33,186 nt of DNA from JAGMDK01 sp023128695 (GCA_030628805.1 DAOVQG010000012.1:1-33186); one strand, 5' to 3'. Counted from the stretch's first letter, positions 6,632 through 15,144 are shown. Numbers and translations are program-made. Notes: a model not told the origin generated them from the sequence alone.

Positions 6632-6862
6632 ATGAAGTACTCAACAGGTAGAGAATCAAAGGTGAAGCACTCGACCGGAGACACCTACGACATCTGGGTG
6701 AGGGCTCACAAGCGCAAGAACGGCCCGCGATGCGCAACGGGTGAGTATGCCGCGATCAAGCATTTCACCGGCCGGTATTATGACCTGAAACGTGAAGAGG
6801 AACTGGAGGCCGAGCGGGCCGAACGCGAAGCGGCCATGTACGAACGGCCCCAGCGTGCGTAA
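6632..6862 (+). CDS. small hypothetical protein
   Basis: A 76-residue protein with GGAG about 8 nt before the ATG. It has a repeated short pattern (KYSTG, KHSTGDTYDIW, KHFTGRYYDL) in the first 55 residues and then an Arg/Glu-rich helix. The three STG/FTG segments suggest a small repeat fold. It lies between a zinc-finger gene and gvpN in the same direction. I do not recognise a family. Confidence 0.6.
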   Translation: MKYSTGRESKVKHSTGDTYDIWVRAHKRKNGPRCATGEYAAIKHFTGRYYDLKREEELEAERAEREAAMYERPQRA

Positions 6863-6935
6863 GTGAAGCGATAAGTGGCCGGCGGACACGGTCCGCCAAG
6901 CGCCAAGAGACAGTCTTAAAGAAAGGAAACAAATC

Positions 6936-7865
6936 ATGCCAGCAACCGACGGTGTTACGCCGATTGAGATCGAAAAGGACCAGCCGGGCGTCGTCAGGAC
7001 GCCCATGGTGGACAGTATTGTGAACCGCTCTCTGGCTTATCTGGGTGCCGGATACCCGGTCCACCTGACCGGCGCGGCGGGGACGGGCAAGACCTGCCTG
7101 GCACTCTACATCGCGGCCCAGATCGGGCGGCCCATTATCCTGACACACGGCGACGAGGAGTTGGGCACCACCGACATGGTCGGCGGGAGCTACGGGTGGA
7201 AGCACAAGAAAGTTATGGACAACTTCATTCACTCGGTGAAGAAGCTGGATCAGTCGGTCTCGTCGATGTGGGTGGACAATCGGGTGACGGTGGCCTGCAA
7301 GTACGGTTTCACGCTGGTGTACGACGAGTTCACCCGCAGCCGGGCCGAGGCCAACAACAGCCTGCTCTCCGTCCTGGAAGAGCGCGTCCTGGACATGCCG
7401 TCCGGGCGGGGCGACCAGTCCTTCGTGCGCGTGCACCCGAACTTCCACGCGATCTTCACCAGCAACCCGGCGGAATACGCCGGCGTGCACCGGGCCGCCG
7501 ACGCCCTCCTGGACCGCATGGTTACGATCAAGCTCGGGCACTATGACCGCGAGACCGAGATCGCCATCACGGTGGCCAAGGCCGGGGTCAGTGATACCAC
7601 GGCTACACGGATCGTGGATATCGTGCGCGGCCTCCGCGACTCGGAGCTGACCGACCGCAGGGGCGATGAGGTCTGTCCGGCGACGGTCCGGGCATCGATC
7701 ATCATCGCCACCGTACTGCAGGCCTATGAGGCCGAAGCCAAGGTCAACGACGCAAACTTCGTTCTTCTTTGCCATGACGTGCTGGATTCGTCGCGCATGG
7801 AGATAATGCCCGACCAGAACGTCAAGGACGAGGTCACTAAGCTGATCCAGAAGTTCGCGGCCTAA
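6936..7865 (+). CDS. gvpN: gas vesicle AAA+ ATPase GvpN
   Basis: A 309-residue MoxR-type AAA+ ATPase of the GvpN family, known to promote gas vesicle growth. Visible motifs are Walker A GAAGTGKT (about residues 48-55), the characteristic GDEELGTTDMVGG segment, Walker B TLVYDEFTRS, and the sensor-1 region FHAIFTSNPAEYAGVHRA followed by an arginine-containing LLDRM segment. The start is supported by AAAGGAAA upstream. Length is typical for the family. It marks the beginning of the canonical gvp core in this window. Confidence 0.97.
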   Translation: MPATDGVTPIEIEKDQPGVVRTPMVDSIVNRSLAYLGAGYPVHLTGAAGTGKTCLALYIAAQIGRPIILTHGDEELGTTDMVGGSYGWKHKKVMDNFIHSVKKLDQSVSSMWVDNRVTVACKYGFTLVYDEFTRSRAEANNSLLSVLEERVLDMPSGRGDQSFVRVHPNFHAIFTSNPAEYAGVHRAADALLDRMVTIKLGHYDRETEIAITVAKAGVSDTTATRIVDIVRGLRDSELTDRRGDEVCPATVRASIIIATVLQAYEAEAKVNDANFVLLCHDVLDSSRMEIMPDQNVKDEVTKLIQKFAA

Positions 7866-7955
7866 ACGTGGAACGCTTGGACGTGAGCATCGCCTAGTAC
7901 GCGGCGTTGCGGGCCGACAGATGCTCACTCAACCGTAAGCGATGGAAGGTGTGCA

Positions 7956-8207
7956 ATGACTGGTACGGAAACTCAGATAGTACGGATTGTGGCCGAGCGA
8001 CGCCGGACCGATGCGCCCACGATCGCCCGCGTTATGGGCGTCACGCTTGAGTATGTGAAGCCGAAAATCCAAATGCTGGTGAAGAGCGGGTATCTCCTGG
8101 AAGTCGAGGAAGGCATCTATAACATCAAGGTGAGAGGCTCGAAAGCGCTCTTGCCCTTCGCCCATCGCGGCGCCCCACGCGCAGTGTGCGTTGCCAACTA
8201 TCCGTAG
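7956..8207 (+). CDS. small winged-helix-like protein
   Basis: An 83-residue protein (MTGTETQIVRIVAERRRTDA). The first 60 residues look like a winged helix-turn-helix: a helix, then TIARVMGVTLEYVKPKIQMLVKSGYLLEVEEGIYNI as recognition helix and wing. The tail is short and non-conserved in appearance. It lies between gvpN and a GvpF/L gene, so a regulator of the cluster is possible, but such wHTH folds can also bind proteins. The DNA-binding role is inferred. Confidence 0.65.
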   Translation: MTGTETQIVRIVAERRRTDAPTIARVMGVTLEYVKPKIQMLVKSGYLLEVEEGIYNIKVRGSKALLPFAHRGAPRAVCVANYP

Positions 8208-8279
8208 GGCGGGGCGTCCCGACGTACGTCGGGATCAGCCACGAAGGAAAACGAACTTTAGCAGACCCTGGAGTCAGCC

Positions 8280-9365
8280 ATGTCAACGCAATGCAGTTAT
8301 CTCTACGGTATCATGCCGGCCGACAAGGCGAGAAGCTTCGGTCCCATCGGGATGGACGGCGGCAACGTCCGCGTGGTGACACACGGCGCGCTTGCCATGG
8401 TTGCCAGCCCGGCCGAGCGCATTCACTTTCCCGACCTCCCGGCCGAGAAGATGCTTCAATACCTAGCCGAACACCAGCGCGTTCTCGAGCGGGTGATGCC
8501 CGACTCAGCGGTGATTCCGATGAAGTTCGGCACCTATGCGGAGGACGAGGAGCAGGTTCCGGGCATCCTTCAGTCCGGGCGGGAGGTGTTCAGCCGAGCC
8601 CTGGAGGAATACGCCGGCAAGTTCGAGCTGGACCTGGTCGCCTCGTGGGCGGACCTTCGGGCCATCCTGTCCGAGATCGCCGCTGACCCGGCGGTTACGT
8701 TGATGAAGGCCAAGATCGTCGCCGGGGGGAAAGCGACGATGGAACAGCGCCTCCGGCTGGGGCACTTGACCAAGAGGCTGCTGGATGAGCGGCGCGGCCG
8801 GATCGCAGCCGAACTGGTCGTGGCTTTGCGGGCGCTGTGGCCCCGCATCGTGGTCAACGAAACCAAGGATGACTCGATGATCCTCAACGCGGCTCTCTTG
8901 ATCGACCGAAGCGACGAAGCTTCATTTGACCAGTTCGTCGATCAGCTCAACCGCGATTACGAAGATCGGCTCGATTTTCGCTGCGTTGGTCCGCTGCCGC
9001 CGTACAGCTTCGCGACCGCGGAGGTGCGGGCCGTTGATGCCGACGAGTTGGATGCCGCGCGGCAACTGCTCGGATTGGGCGAATCGCCCGGTCCGGCGGA
9101 AATCAAGGCGGCCTATCGCCGAATGCTGCAAGAGGTTCACCCCGACAGGAATCCCGACGCCGACGCGGCTGACCGCATGAAGGAGCTCGTCGCCGCGCAC
9201 GAGCTTCTGGAAGAGTGTGCCTTGAATTGGAAACCGACGCCCCCCGCCGGCACAGGCGGGGCGCTGATCGTCAAGGTCAGGTCCCTGCCCGAAATACGGC
9301 TCAGGGCCGGTGTCTCCAAAGGCGCTTCCGAGCAATCGGAACGTCTGGAGCCCCTGGGCGTTTGA
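8280..9365 (+). CDS. gvpF/L: GvpF/GvpL protein fused to a J domain
   Basis: A 361-residue protein. Residues 1-245 are GvpF/L: the YLYGIM start, the FGPIGMDGG segment, an AVIPMKFGTYA-like core and the closing GPLPPYSFA motif found at the end of this family. GvpF/L proteins contact GvpA and are needed for vesicle formation. A J domain follows at about residues 258-315, with KAAYRRMLQEVHPDRNPDA and the HPD triad at residues 287-289, which in Hsp40 proteins stimulates Hsp70 ATPase activity. The last 45 residues look unstructured. The two other GvpF/L genes here (9390, 14353) lack the J domain. This suggests direct recruitment of the nearby DnaK (15542) to gas vesicle proteins. Confidence 0.93.
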   Translation: MSTQCSYLYGIMPADKARSFGPIGMDGGNVRVVTHGALAMVASPAERIHFPDLPAEKMLQYLAEHQRVLERVMPDSAVIPMKFGTYAEDEEQVPGILQSGREVFSRALEEYAGKFELDLVASWADLRAILSEIAADPAVTLMKAKIVAGGKATMEQRLRLGHLTKRLLDERRGRIAAELVVALRALWPRIVVNETKDDSMILNAALLIDRSDEASFDQFVDQLNRDYEDRLDFRCVGPLPPYSFATAEVRAVDADELDAARQLLGLGESPGPAEIKAAYRRMLQEVHPDRNPDADAADRMKELVAAHELLEECALNWKPTPPAGTGGALIVKVRSLPEIRLRAGVSKGASEQSERLEPLGV

Positions 9366-9389
9366 GCAACCCACTAGAGGAGCATGAAC

Positions 9390-10256
9390 GTGTCGACGGC
9401 CACGTTAACTAGCGAACCGCGCCCGGCAGTCGAGCCGGACCAACAGAAGGACTGGGGCCCGCGACGCTATATCTATTGTATCACCGACTGCGCTGAGCCG
9501 GCTCTCTTCGGTCCGCTGGGCCTTGGGAATGACTCGGAGTGCTTCGCGATGCCCTACAAGGGGATCTCCGCTGTCGTCAGCCGCACCCCGGAGAAGAAAT
9601 TCGAGATTTCACGCGTGAACACTCTGAGGCACCAGCACGTGATGGAAGCGGTCATGGAGCGTGGATACACCGTCCTGCCGGTCAGGTTCGACACGATCGC
9701 CGAGGACAAGCCCGACGGGTCCGCCGACGCCGATAGCCGCATCGTCAACCATGTGCTCACCAAGCGCCTGGAGGAATTCACCGGGCTGCTGAAGATCTTC
9801 AGTGGCCGCGTGGAACTTGGGGTCAAGGGATTGTGGACCAACATGGAGACCGTTTTCGGCGAGATTGTGCGGGCCGATTACGACATCAAGCGCCTGCGCA
9901 GGAGAATGCTCGGCACCAAGGCCGGCAAGGCATCCGGCCAGCGTGAAGCCGGCCTCGCTCCCGAGGCCAGACTGGGCGAATTGGTCAAGAAGGCCTTGGA
10001 TGCAAAGAAGGAGCGCGTCCAAAGGAAGCTGTTGAAGCAAGTTGACAACATGATAGTGGACTCGCGCACGAACAAGACTTTCGGTGACAAAATGTTCGCC
10101 AATCTGGCCCTGCTGGTCAAGAAACACCGACAGGGCGACTTTGGGGGTGCGCTGACGAAGTTCGACGATGAGCGGGCGGGAGGGGTCAAACTGAAATACA
10201 TTGGCCCGGTACCGCCGTCGAATTTCATCGAAATCATTATTACCTGGGACGATTGA
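9390..10256 (+). CDS. gvpF/L: GvpF/GvpL family protein
   Basis: About 288 residues from the GTG at 9390, which is 7 nt from GAGGAG (9377-9382); the ATG at 9384 is an alternative too close to that site. Family features are the YIYCITD start, FGPLGLG, GYTVLPVRFDTIAED, the ELGVKGLW segment and the terminal GPVPPSNFIEI motif. GvpF/L proteins take part in early vesicle assembly. Whether it corresponds to GvpF or GvpL of other species cannot be decided by eye. The gene is followed immediately by gvpG. Confidence 0.93.
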   Translation: MSTATLTSEPRPAVEPDQQKDWGPRRYIYCITDCAEPALFGPLGLGNDSECFAMPYKGISAVVSRTPEKKFEISRVNTLRHQHVMEAVMERGYTVLPVRFDTIAEDKPDGSADADSRIVNHVLTKRLEEFTGLLKIFSGRVELGVKGLWTNMETVFGEIVRADYDIKRLRRRMLGTKAGKASGQREAGLAPEARLGELVKKALDAKKERVQRKLLKQVDNMIVDSRTNKTFGDKMFANLALLVKKHRQGDFGGALTKFDDERAGGVKLKYIGPVPPSNFIEIIITWDD

Positions 10257-10258
10257 CC

Positions 10259-10507
10259 GTGGCATTAATCCTCGATGACATCATACTGGCCCCCTTCAAG
10301 GCAGTCCACTGGATCGGCAAGAAGTTATACGAACACGCGGAAGAGGAACTGACCGACGAATCCAAGGTCCGTCAGCAGTTGCTGGAGTTGCAAATGCGCT
10401 TCGAGCTCGACGAAATCACCGAGGATGAATACCAGGAAGGGGAAGACGCCCTGATGGCCCGACTCAAGGTGATCAGGGAATACAAGGAAGAGCGCGGATT
10501 GGACTAG
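10259..10507 (+). CDS. gvpG: gas vesicle protein GvpG
   Basis: About 82 residues from the GTG at 10259, two bases after the preceding stop; a TTG at 10253 is the alternative. It matches the GvpG family: a hydrophobic start (ALILDDIILAPFKAVHWIGKKL), EHAEEELTDESKVRQQLLELQ, and the FELDEITEDEYQEGEDALMARL motif. GvpG is a small accessory protein that works with GvpF/L during assembly. Tight spacing indicates translational coupling. Confidence 0.93.
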   Translation: MALILDDIILAPFKAVHWIGKKLYEHAEEELTDESKVRQQLLELQMRFELDEITEDEYQEGEDALMARLKVIREYKEERGLD

Positions 10508-10536
10508 AGACCATCCCAACTACAAGGAGCAAGCCT

Positions 10537-10812
10537 GTGGCAGTGATAATGCATGAACTGATTCAAAAGGCGAGAGAACAGCTTGGCGACATGACCGGCC
10601 TGGAACTCGGCAGTACGCTGTCCGCCGTCAAGGACGACGAGGGTGTCTGGCGTGTGGCACTGGAGGCGGTTGAGAAGAAGTCCCTGCCGGATTCGCAGGA
10701 CATCCTGGCGACCTATGAGGTGAGCCTGGACGATGGCGGCAACGTGACGGACTTCAGCCGCACGCGCATGCGCAAGCGTGGCGATACGTTCACCCCGGGG
10801 GAAGAGGAGTAA
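10537..10812 (+). CDS. gvpO: gas vesicle protein GvpO
   Basis: A 91-residue protein of the GvpO family, recognised from the GVWRVALEAVEKKSLPDSQD segment, the DILATYEVSLDDGGNVTDFSR core and the terminal arginine-rich TRMRKRGD. Alternative starts (ATG at 10549) are possible; AAGGAG lies upstream of the GTG at 10537. GvpO is a common accessory protein of gas vesicle clusters. The next gene begins 8 nt after its stop. Confidence 0.9.
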   Translation: MAVIMHELIQKAREQLGDMTGLELGSTLSAVKDDEGVWRVALEAVEKKSLPDSQDILATYEVSLDDGGNVTDFSRTRMRKRGDTFTPGEEE

Positions 10813-10819
10813 TAGGGTA

Positions 10820-12892
10820 GTGGCAGGCTTACTGGCTAACGAGGAGAGTTTGCGCCTGGTGATTTTCGGCGGCAAAGGCGGCGCCGGCAAGACCACCTCC
10901 GCGGCAGCGACGGCCATCCATCTGGCGCGGCGAAGGCCACGGCGGAGGATTCTGCTGGTATCGACCGATCCCGCCCATTCACTGGCCGACAGTCTGGATG
11001 TGTTTGTCACGGACGACCCCGTGGCCGTGCCGGGAACCGACAACCTGTGGGTCCGTCAGTTGGATGCCCCGCAGGCGGACCGCCGCTTCCACATGCAATA
11101 CGACAGGGTCTTGAAGGCGCTGATTGACCGCGGGACTTTTCTGGACGATGAGGATGCCCAGAACATAGTCGACTTACCGCTACCGGGGCTCGATGAGATA
11201 ATCGCCGTCAGGGAACTGGCCAACCTTCTGAAGGAAAACACGTACCAGCTCATCATCATGGATACCGCGCCCACCGGACATACGCTCAGGCTGCTGGCGT
11301 TGCCGGAGGTGATGGAGAGCTGGGTGCACGCTTACTCGCTCATGCAGCGCAAACATAAGTACATGCAGCGCACATTCGCCGGACGTTGCACACCGGACGC
11401 GGTGGATGCTTTTCTCAAGACGCTCCGTGCCGACGTGTGCCGCGTACGAGACCTGCTGCACAACTCCGCTTCCACTGAATTCGTCCCCGTGGCCAACGCC
11501 GATCCACTCAGCGTCGCCGAAACCCGACGCCTGGTGGATACGCTCGCCAACATGCGCATAGCCGTTCGCAGCCTCGTCATCAACCGCGTTCCGGCTGACA
11601 GAGACTGCCCCTTCTGTCGAGCCAGACACGTCGAGGCGGTCTCCTGGCTCGACCGGATCGGTCAGGACTTCGAGCCGTTCAACCTCGTGCGCGTGCCGCT
11701 GTTGGCCGGCCAGGTCCGGGGTGTGGGAAAGCTGGAGCGCTTCGGCGCGGCAGTATTCGGCGCCGAGGCGGCCGGCGCACCGACGGAAGACACGCCGGCG
11801 ATAGATGTCGGCAAGTCGCTCAGGCATCGGCAGACACCCTTGGCCGAGCTGCTGCATAGAAACTGCAAGTTCATTCTGTTTGGCGGCAAGGGCGGCGTGG
11901 GGAAGACCTCTTTGGCCGCTGCAATGGCCCTGAAGATTGCCGCGCAGCGTCCCAAGGATCGCGTCTTGGTGCTCTCGATCGACCCGGCCCACTCGTTGTC
12001 CGATTGCCTTGACTGTTCCGTAGGCAACCAGGCCGTCCGTATAAACGCCCCAGGCCTGCTGGAGGCCAAGGAGCTGAACGCGGAGGACCTCTTCAAGGCC
12101 TATATAGACGAATACCGCCGGGATATCGCGCGGGCTTTCGACATCGCGGGGAATGTGGAACTGCGCTTCGACCGGGAGGTCATGGACGAGCTCCTCTCGG
12201 TCTGGCCGTCGGGTCTGGACGAGATCATGGCCCTGGTGGAGATGCTGGACCTGTCCGATGCCTATGACGTAGTCGTGCTCGATACGGCGCCCACCGGACA
12301 CCTGCTCCGTTTCCTGGAGATGCCCGAGTTGGCCCGGCAATGGCTGAAGGCCATCTTCAGAATCATCATAAAGCACCAGACCGTCATCAACCTGACCAAC
12401 ATCGGTGAAAAACTTGTCCAGCTTTCGCGTGATATTCGCCGTGTCCAGGAAGCACTGATCAACGCCGATCAGACCACGTTTGTCGCGGTGACCATCCCGG
12501 AAACGATGGCGGTTGCCGAGACCCACAGACTGCTGGCGTCTCTGAAGCGCTTGGGCGTGTCTTGTCGCGACCTGGTCATCAACATGGTCACGTCCAGCCC
12601 GGCCTCCTGCCCGTTCTGCCGCGCGCGCCGGCGCGAGGAGCAGAGCTGCATACGTGAGCTGCGCGGGCCGGCGGACGTGGCCATAACCGAGGTGCCGCTG
12701 CTGGCTCAGCAGATCAGGGGTATTGGGGCGCTGAACGACCTGATCGCCGCTGCCCTGGGGCCGGCCGGCTCCTGGATTCAACGGGTCCTCAACGTCTCGC
12801 CCAAGCTGTTTGCCCCGCTGGGGCGTCTAATGTCAGTCGCCGTTGCGAACCCGGCTCCAGGCGAGACCTGCACCTGCCGGCGACGAGACTGA
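10820..12892 (+). CDS. double ArsA/Get3-like ATPase (copy 1)
   Basis: About 690 residues from the GTG at 10820, spaced 10 nt from GAGGAG within the end of gvpO. Two homologous halves each carry a deviant Walker A (GKGGAGKTTSAA, GKGGVGKTSLAA), an STDPAHSLADS or SIDPAHSLSDC switch, an MDTAPTGHTLRLL or LDTAPTGHLLRFL motif and a late CPFCRAR CxxC. ArsA pumps arsenite together with ArsB, while the homologous Get3 targets hydrophobic membrane proteins. No ars genes are nearby, and the gene is embedded between gvpO and gvpJ. I therefore favour a Get3-like role in escorting hydrophobic gas vesicle proteins (inference). Confidence 0.9.
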   Translation: MAGLLANEESLRLVIFGGKGGAGKTTSAAATAIHLARRRPRRRILLVSTDPAHSLADSLDVFVTDDPVAVPGTDNLWVRQLDAPQADRRFHMQYDRVLKALIDRGTFLDDEDAQNIVDLPLPGLDEIIAVRELANLLKENTYQLIIMDTAPTGHTLRLLALPEVMESWVHAYSLMQRKHKYMQRTFAGRCTPDAVDAFLKTLRADVCRVRDLLHNSASTEFVPVANADPLSVAETRRLVDTLANMRIAVRSLVINRVPADRDCPFCRARHVEAVSWLDRIGQDFEPFNLVRVPLLAGQVRGVGKLERFGAAVFGAEAAGAPTEDTPAIDVGKSLRHRQTPLAELLHRNCKFILFGGKGGVGKTSLAAAMALKIAAQRPKDRVLVLSIDPAHSLSDCLDCSVGNQAVRINAPGLLEAKELNAEDLFKAYIDEYRRDIARAFDIAGNVELRFDREVMDELLSVWPSGLDEIMALVEMLDLSDAYDVVVLDTAPTGHLLRFLEMPELARQWLKAIFRIIIKHQTVINLTNIGEKLVQLSRDIRRVQEALINADQTTFVAVTIPETMAVAETHRLLASLKRLGVSCRDLVINMVTSSPASCPFCRARRREEQSCIRELRGPADVAITEVPLLAQQIRGIGALNDLIAAALGPAGSWIQRVLNVSPKLFAPLGRLMSVAVANPAPGETCTCRRRD

Positions 12893-12907
12893 AAAGGAAG
12901 CAGAGAC

Positions 12908-13273
12908 ATGGAAGCTCAGAACATTGATGGCGCGCAGGCCCCCAGCACGGGGACGCTGGCGGACGTGATCGATCGTATCCTGGACAAGGGCTTGGTGATC
13001 GACGCCGACATCACCATCTCCATAGTCGACGTGGAGTTGCTGAACATCAAGATCAGAGCGGTGCTGTGCTCGCTCGAGACAGCGGCTCGGTATGGCCTCG
13101 AACTACCCTCCGGAACCAACATGGAGACGGAGGCCTGGAAAGAAGCCCAGATCCCCAAAGAGAACTGTCCGCAGTGCGGTAAACGGAGTCCCCTGGAAGA
13201 GCTTCTGGGAGTGGGCTGTCCGTGGTGCGGCTGGGTGCCAGCGAAGCTCAAGGTGCTGGCCGAGGCCTCCTAA
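12908..13273 (+). CDS. gvpJ: GvpJ (GvpA-family) with C-terminal zinc ribbon
   Basis: A 121-residue protein with AAGGAAG upstream. Residues 16-75 are a GvpA-fold domain: TLADVIDRILDKGLVIDADI, then the second strand/helix ending ETAARYGLELPSGTNME, the ending characteristic of GvpJ. GvpJ is a minor shell-related protein needed for vesicle shape or initiation. After it comes a C4 zinc ribbon, CPQC (87-90) and CPWC (104-107), which is not part of the usual GvpJ I know. This tail fits the unusual abundance of zinc motifs in the cluster. Confidence 0.92.
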   Translation: MEAQNIDGAQAPSTGTLADVIDRILDKGLVIDADITISIVDVELLNIKIRAVLCSLETAARYGLELPSGTNMETEAWKEAQIPKENCPQCGKRSPLEELLGVGCPWCGWVPAKLKVLAEAS

Positions 13274-13290
13274 GAGCGCCGGCAACGGCG

Positions 13291-14013
13291 ATGCCCGAAC
13301 GGAAACGCACGATGCCTGAAAGGAAAGCCAACAGGGACGAAATGGCTGAGCAAATAAGGCAACTGAAAGAGGAGGTTCGCAAACTCCGCGAGACTTCCTC
13401 GGAACCCCCTGCCCAGGCAGAGGGCGTGGCCGAAGGCATCACGGCCGAGCTCGGGAAGATGATTCCCGGGTTGCAGAAGCTGATCGACGTCGCGGCCCAG
13501 ATGCCGGAGTTCCGCCAGCGGCTGGCGTCGATCGACGAGGAAATCAAGCGCAAGTTCAAGGAACAGCCGCTGCGCCGCGCTTCCGCGGAGATGACCAGGG
13601 GCATCGAACGCCGCCCGCTGGGCATTCCGCCGGGGGTACGCCGCGGCAGACCGGGACGGCCCGTTTCGGCGGGGACCGGAAAGGTGTGGTCCTCGGGCAA
13701 GCCTCCCGTGCGCGGCAAGCACGGTAAGCCTGGCCCGCCGAAAGTCCACATCAGTCCCGAGACGCCCGCGCAGCTTCCCGTGGACGTCTTTGACGAGGGG
13801 GACAGACTCGTGGTCCTGGCGGAGGCAACCGGTCTGAAGTTGGGGCACATTACGGTCTCCCTGGAGGGCACCGCACTTGTGATTTCCATCGACGGCCCCC
13901 ATGGAAAGGGTGTCCAGCGGGTCGAGCTGCCGTGCGAGGTCGCCGGCGAGCCCAAGGTGTCCCTCGCGAAAGGAATACTGAAGATCCAGGTGAGCAAGGT
14001 GGACAAGCAATGA
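13291..14013 (+). CDS. Hsp20/alpha-crystallin protein of the gas vesicle cluster
   Basis: About 240 residues from the ATG at 13291; ATGs at 13312 and 13342 are plausible alternatives, the last having AGGGA at a good distance. An N-terminal coiled coil (MAEQIRQLKEEVRKLRE) is followed by a region with GKMIPGLQKLIDVAAQMPEF, a basic Gly/Pro/Arg linker (RRGRPGRP and similar), and a C-terminal alpha-crystallin domain (VDVFDEGDRLVVLAEATGLK through GILKIQVSKVDK). Small heat shock proteins hold unfolded clients; GvpH-like Hsp20 proteins occur in many gvp clusters. The stop overlaps the gvpK start (ATGA). Confidence 0.88.
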   Translation: MPERKRTMPERKANRDEMAEQIRQLKEEVRKLRETSSEPPAQAEGVAEGITAELGKMIPGLQKLIDVAAQMPEFRQRLASIDEEIKRKFKEQPLRRASAEMTRGIERRPLGIPPGVRRGRPGRPVSAGTGKVWSSGKPPVRGKHGKPGPPKVHISPETPAQLPVDVFDEGDRLVVLAEATGLKLGHITVSLEGTALVISIDGPHGKGVQRVELPCEVAGEPKVSLAKGILKIQVSKVDKQ

Positions 14014-14363
14014 TCAAGATCGACGAAGCGAAGCTTAAGAATGGCGTTTTGGGTCTGGTGATGGCCGTCGTGGAGATCATCCGCGACGCCCTGCAAAATC
14101 AGGCCACCCGCCGAATGGAGTCGGGCAGTCTGGTTGAGGAAGAGGTTGAGCGCTTGGGCCGGGCCCTGGCGGACCTGGACCTCGCCATCGAGGACATCAA
14201 GCGCGAACAGGGGATCGAGCAGGCCGTCCAGTCGGTTCGTGACGGCTTGGACGACCTCGTTAATGACGTTGTCCAAACCGTGGTTGACCCAAGCAAATGG
14301 CCCGTAGTACCGGCCGGTACTGAGCGCGAAGAGCTAGTGGGAGCACAGAAGAATGACAGTTGA
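14010..14363 (+). CDS. gvpK: gas vesicle protein GvpK
   Basis: A 117-residue GvpK family member: LKNGVLGLVMAVVEIIRDAL, then QATRRMESGSLVEEEVERLG, the signature segment, and ALADLDLAIEDIKREQGI. The start codon overlaps the previous stop by four bases and the 3' end overlaps the next gene by 11 bases, so this is a tightly coupled unit. The C-terminal 40 residues after DDLVNDVV are longer than the shortest GvpK proteins. GvpK is an accessory assembly protein. Confidence 0.95.
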   Translation: MIKIDEAKLKNGVLGLVMAVVEIIRDALQNQATRRMESGSLVEEEVERLGRALADLDLAIEDIKREQGIEQAVQSVRDGLDDLVNDVVQTVVDPSKWPVVPAGTEREELVGAQKNDS

Positions 14364-15144
14364 CGTGGCCGTTAAACAAGACGGACTGTACGTCTACTGC
14401 GTCGCCCGTGGCAAGGACCACTATCCACTTGGTCCCATCGGGCTGGATGGCCAGAGAGTCTACACCCTGGCGAGCGGAGACCTCTGCGCCGTGGTCCACG
14501 ACCGCCAGGCCGAGCCATATCAATCCGAAGACGCTCAGGCCGTCGAGGGCTGGGCATTGACCCACCAGCAGGTGGTCAGCACGGCAACCGAGGCGTTCGG
14601 AACGGTTTTGCCGATGGCCTTCAACATGATCGTGCACGGCGACGAGAACGGCGGCGCCACGGAAAATCTCGCGGCCTGGCTGGAGGAGAAGCGCGACAGA
14701 TTCACCGGCCTGTTGGACAAGCTCGCCGGCAAGGCCGAATACGGCGTCCAAATATTCTGGGAGCCCAAGGTGGTCACCGCCGCTCTCATTCGGAGCATGC
14801 CTGAGCTTCGCAGGCTACGGGATGAGGCCCGGACCAAGCCGAAGGGCCTGGCCTACATGCTTGAACAGAAACTGGCCAAGGCGGCGCGGGCGGCGCTGGA
14901 GGCGCGGGCTAACCAGTGTGTCGAGAACTTCTACGCCCAGATCCGTGAGTGCGTGGATGACATCCGTCTCGATAAGCTCAAGAAGGCCGACAACGGCAGG
15001 CAAATGCTCTTGAACCTCCCCTGCCTGATGGACCGGAGCAATGGTGCCCTGGGCCGCGTGCTGGACGAGATTCAGAAGACCGAGGGTGTTTCGGTACGTT
15101 TCACCGGTCCGTGGCCGCCTTACAACTTCGTCAGCCCTGGGTAA
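14353..15144 (+). CDS. gvpF/L: third GvpF/GvpL family protein
   Basis: A 263-residue GvpF/L protein: LYVYCVARGKDHYPLGPIGLDGQ near the start, TVLPMAFNMIVHGDE in the middle, EYGVQIFWEP, and the closing GPWPPYNFVSPG motif. GGGAG lies upstream and the start overlaps gvpK. No J domain is present. Having three GvpF/L paralogues in one cluster suggests they act at different assembly steps or form a mixed complex. Confidence 0.94.
   Translation: MTVDVAVKQDGLYVYCVARGKDHYPLGPIGLDGQRVYTLASGDLCAVVHDRQAEPYQSEDAQAVEGWALTHQQVVSTATEAFGTVLPMAFNMIVHGDENGGATENLAAWLEEKRDRFTGLLDKLAGKAEYGVQIFWEPKVVTAALIRSMPELRRLRDEARTKPKGLAYMLEQKLAKAARAALEARANQCVENFYAQIRECVDDIRLDKLKKADNGRQMLLNLPCLMDRSNGALGRVLDEIQKTEGVSVRFTGPWPPYNFVSPG

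Noticed and set aside
6765..7928. 387-codon open frame on the - strand
   Set aside because: Antisense to gvpN, which is a certain gene.
11180..12781. 533-codon open frame on the - strand
   Set aside because: Antisense to the ArsA/Get3-like gene, with no recognisable motif. GC-rich third positions commonly leave such shadow frames.
10820..12892. Arsenic resistance operon
   Set aside because: The ATPase has ArsA motifs, but no arsB, arsC, arsD or arsR is visible and it is embedded among gvp genes.
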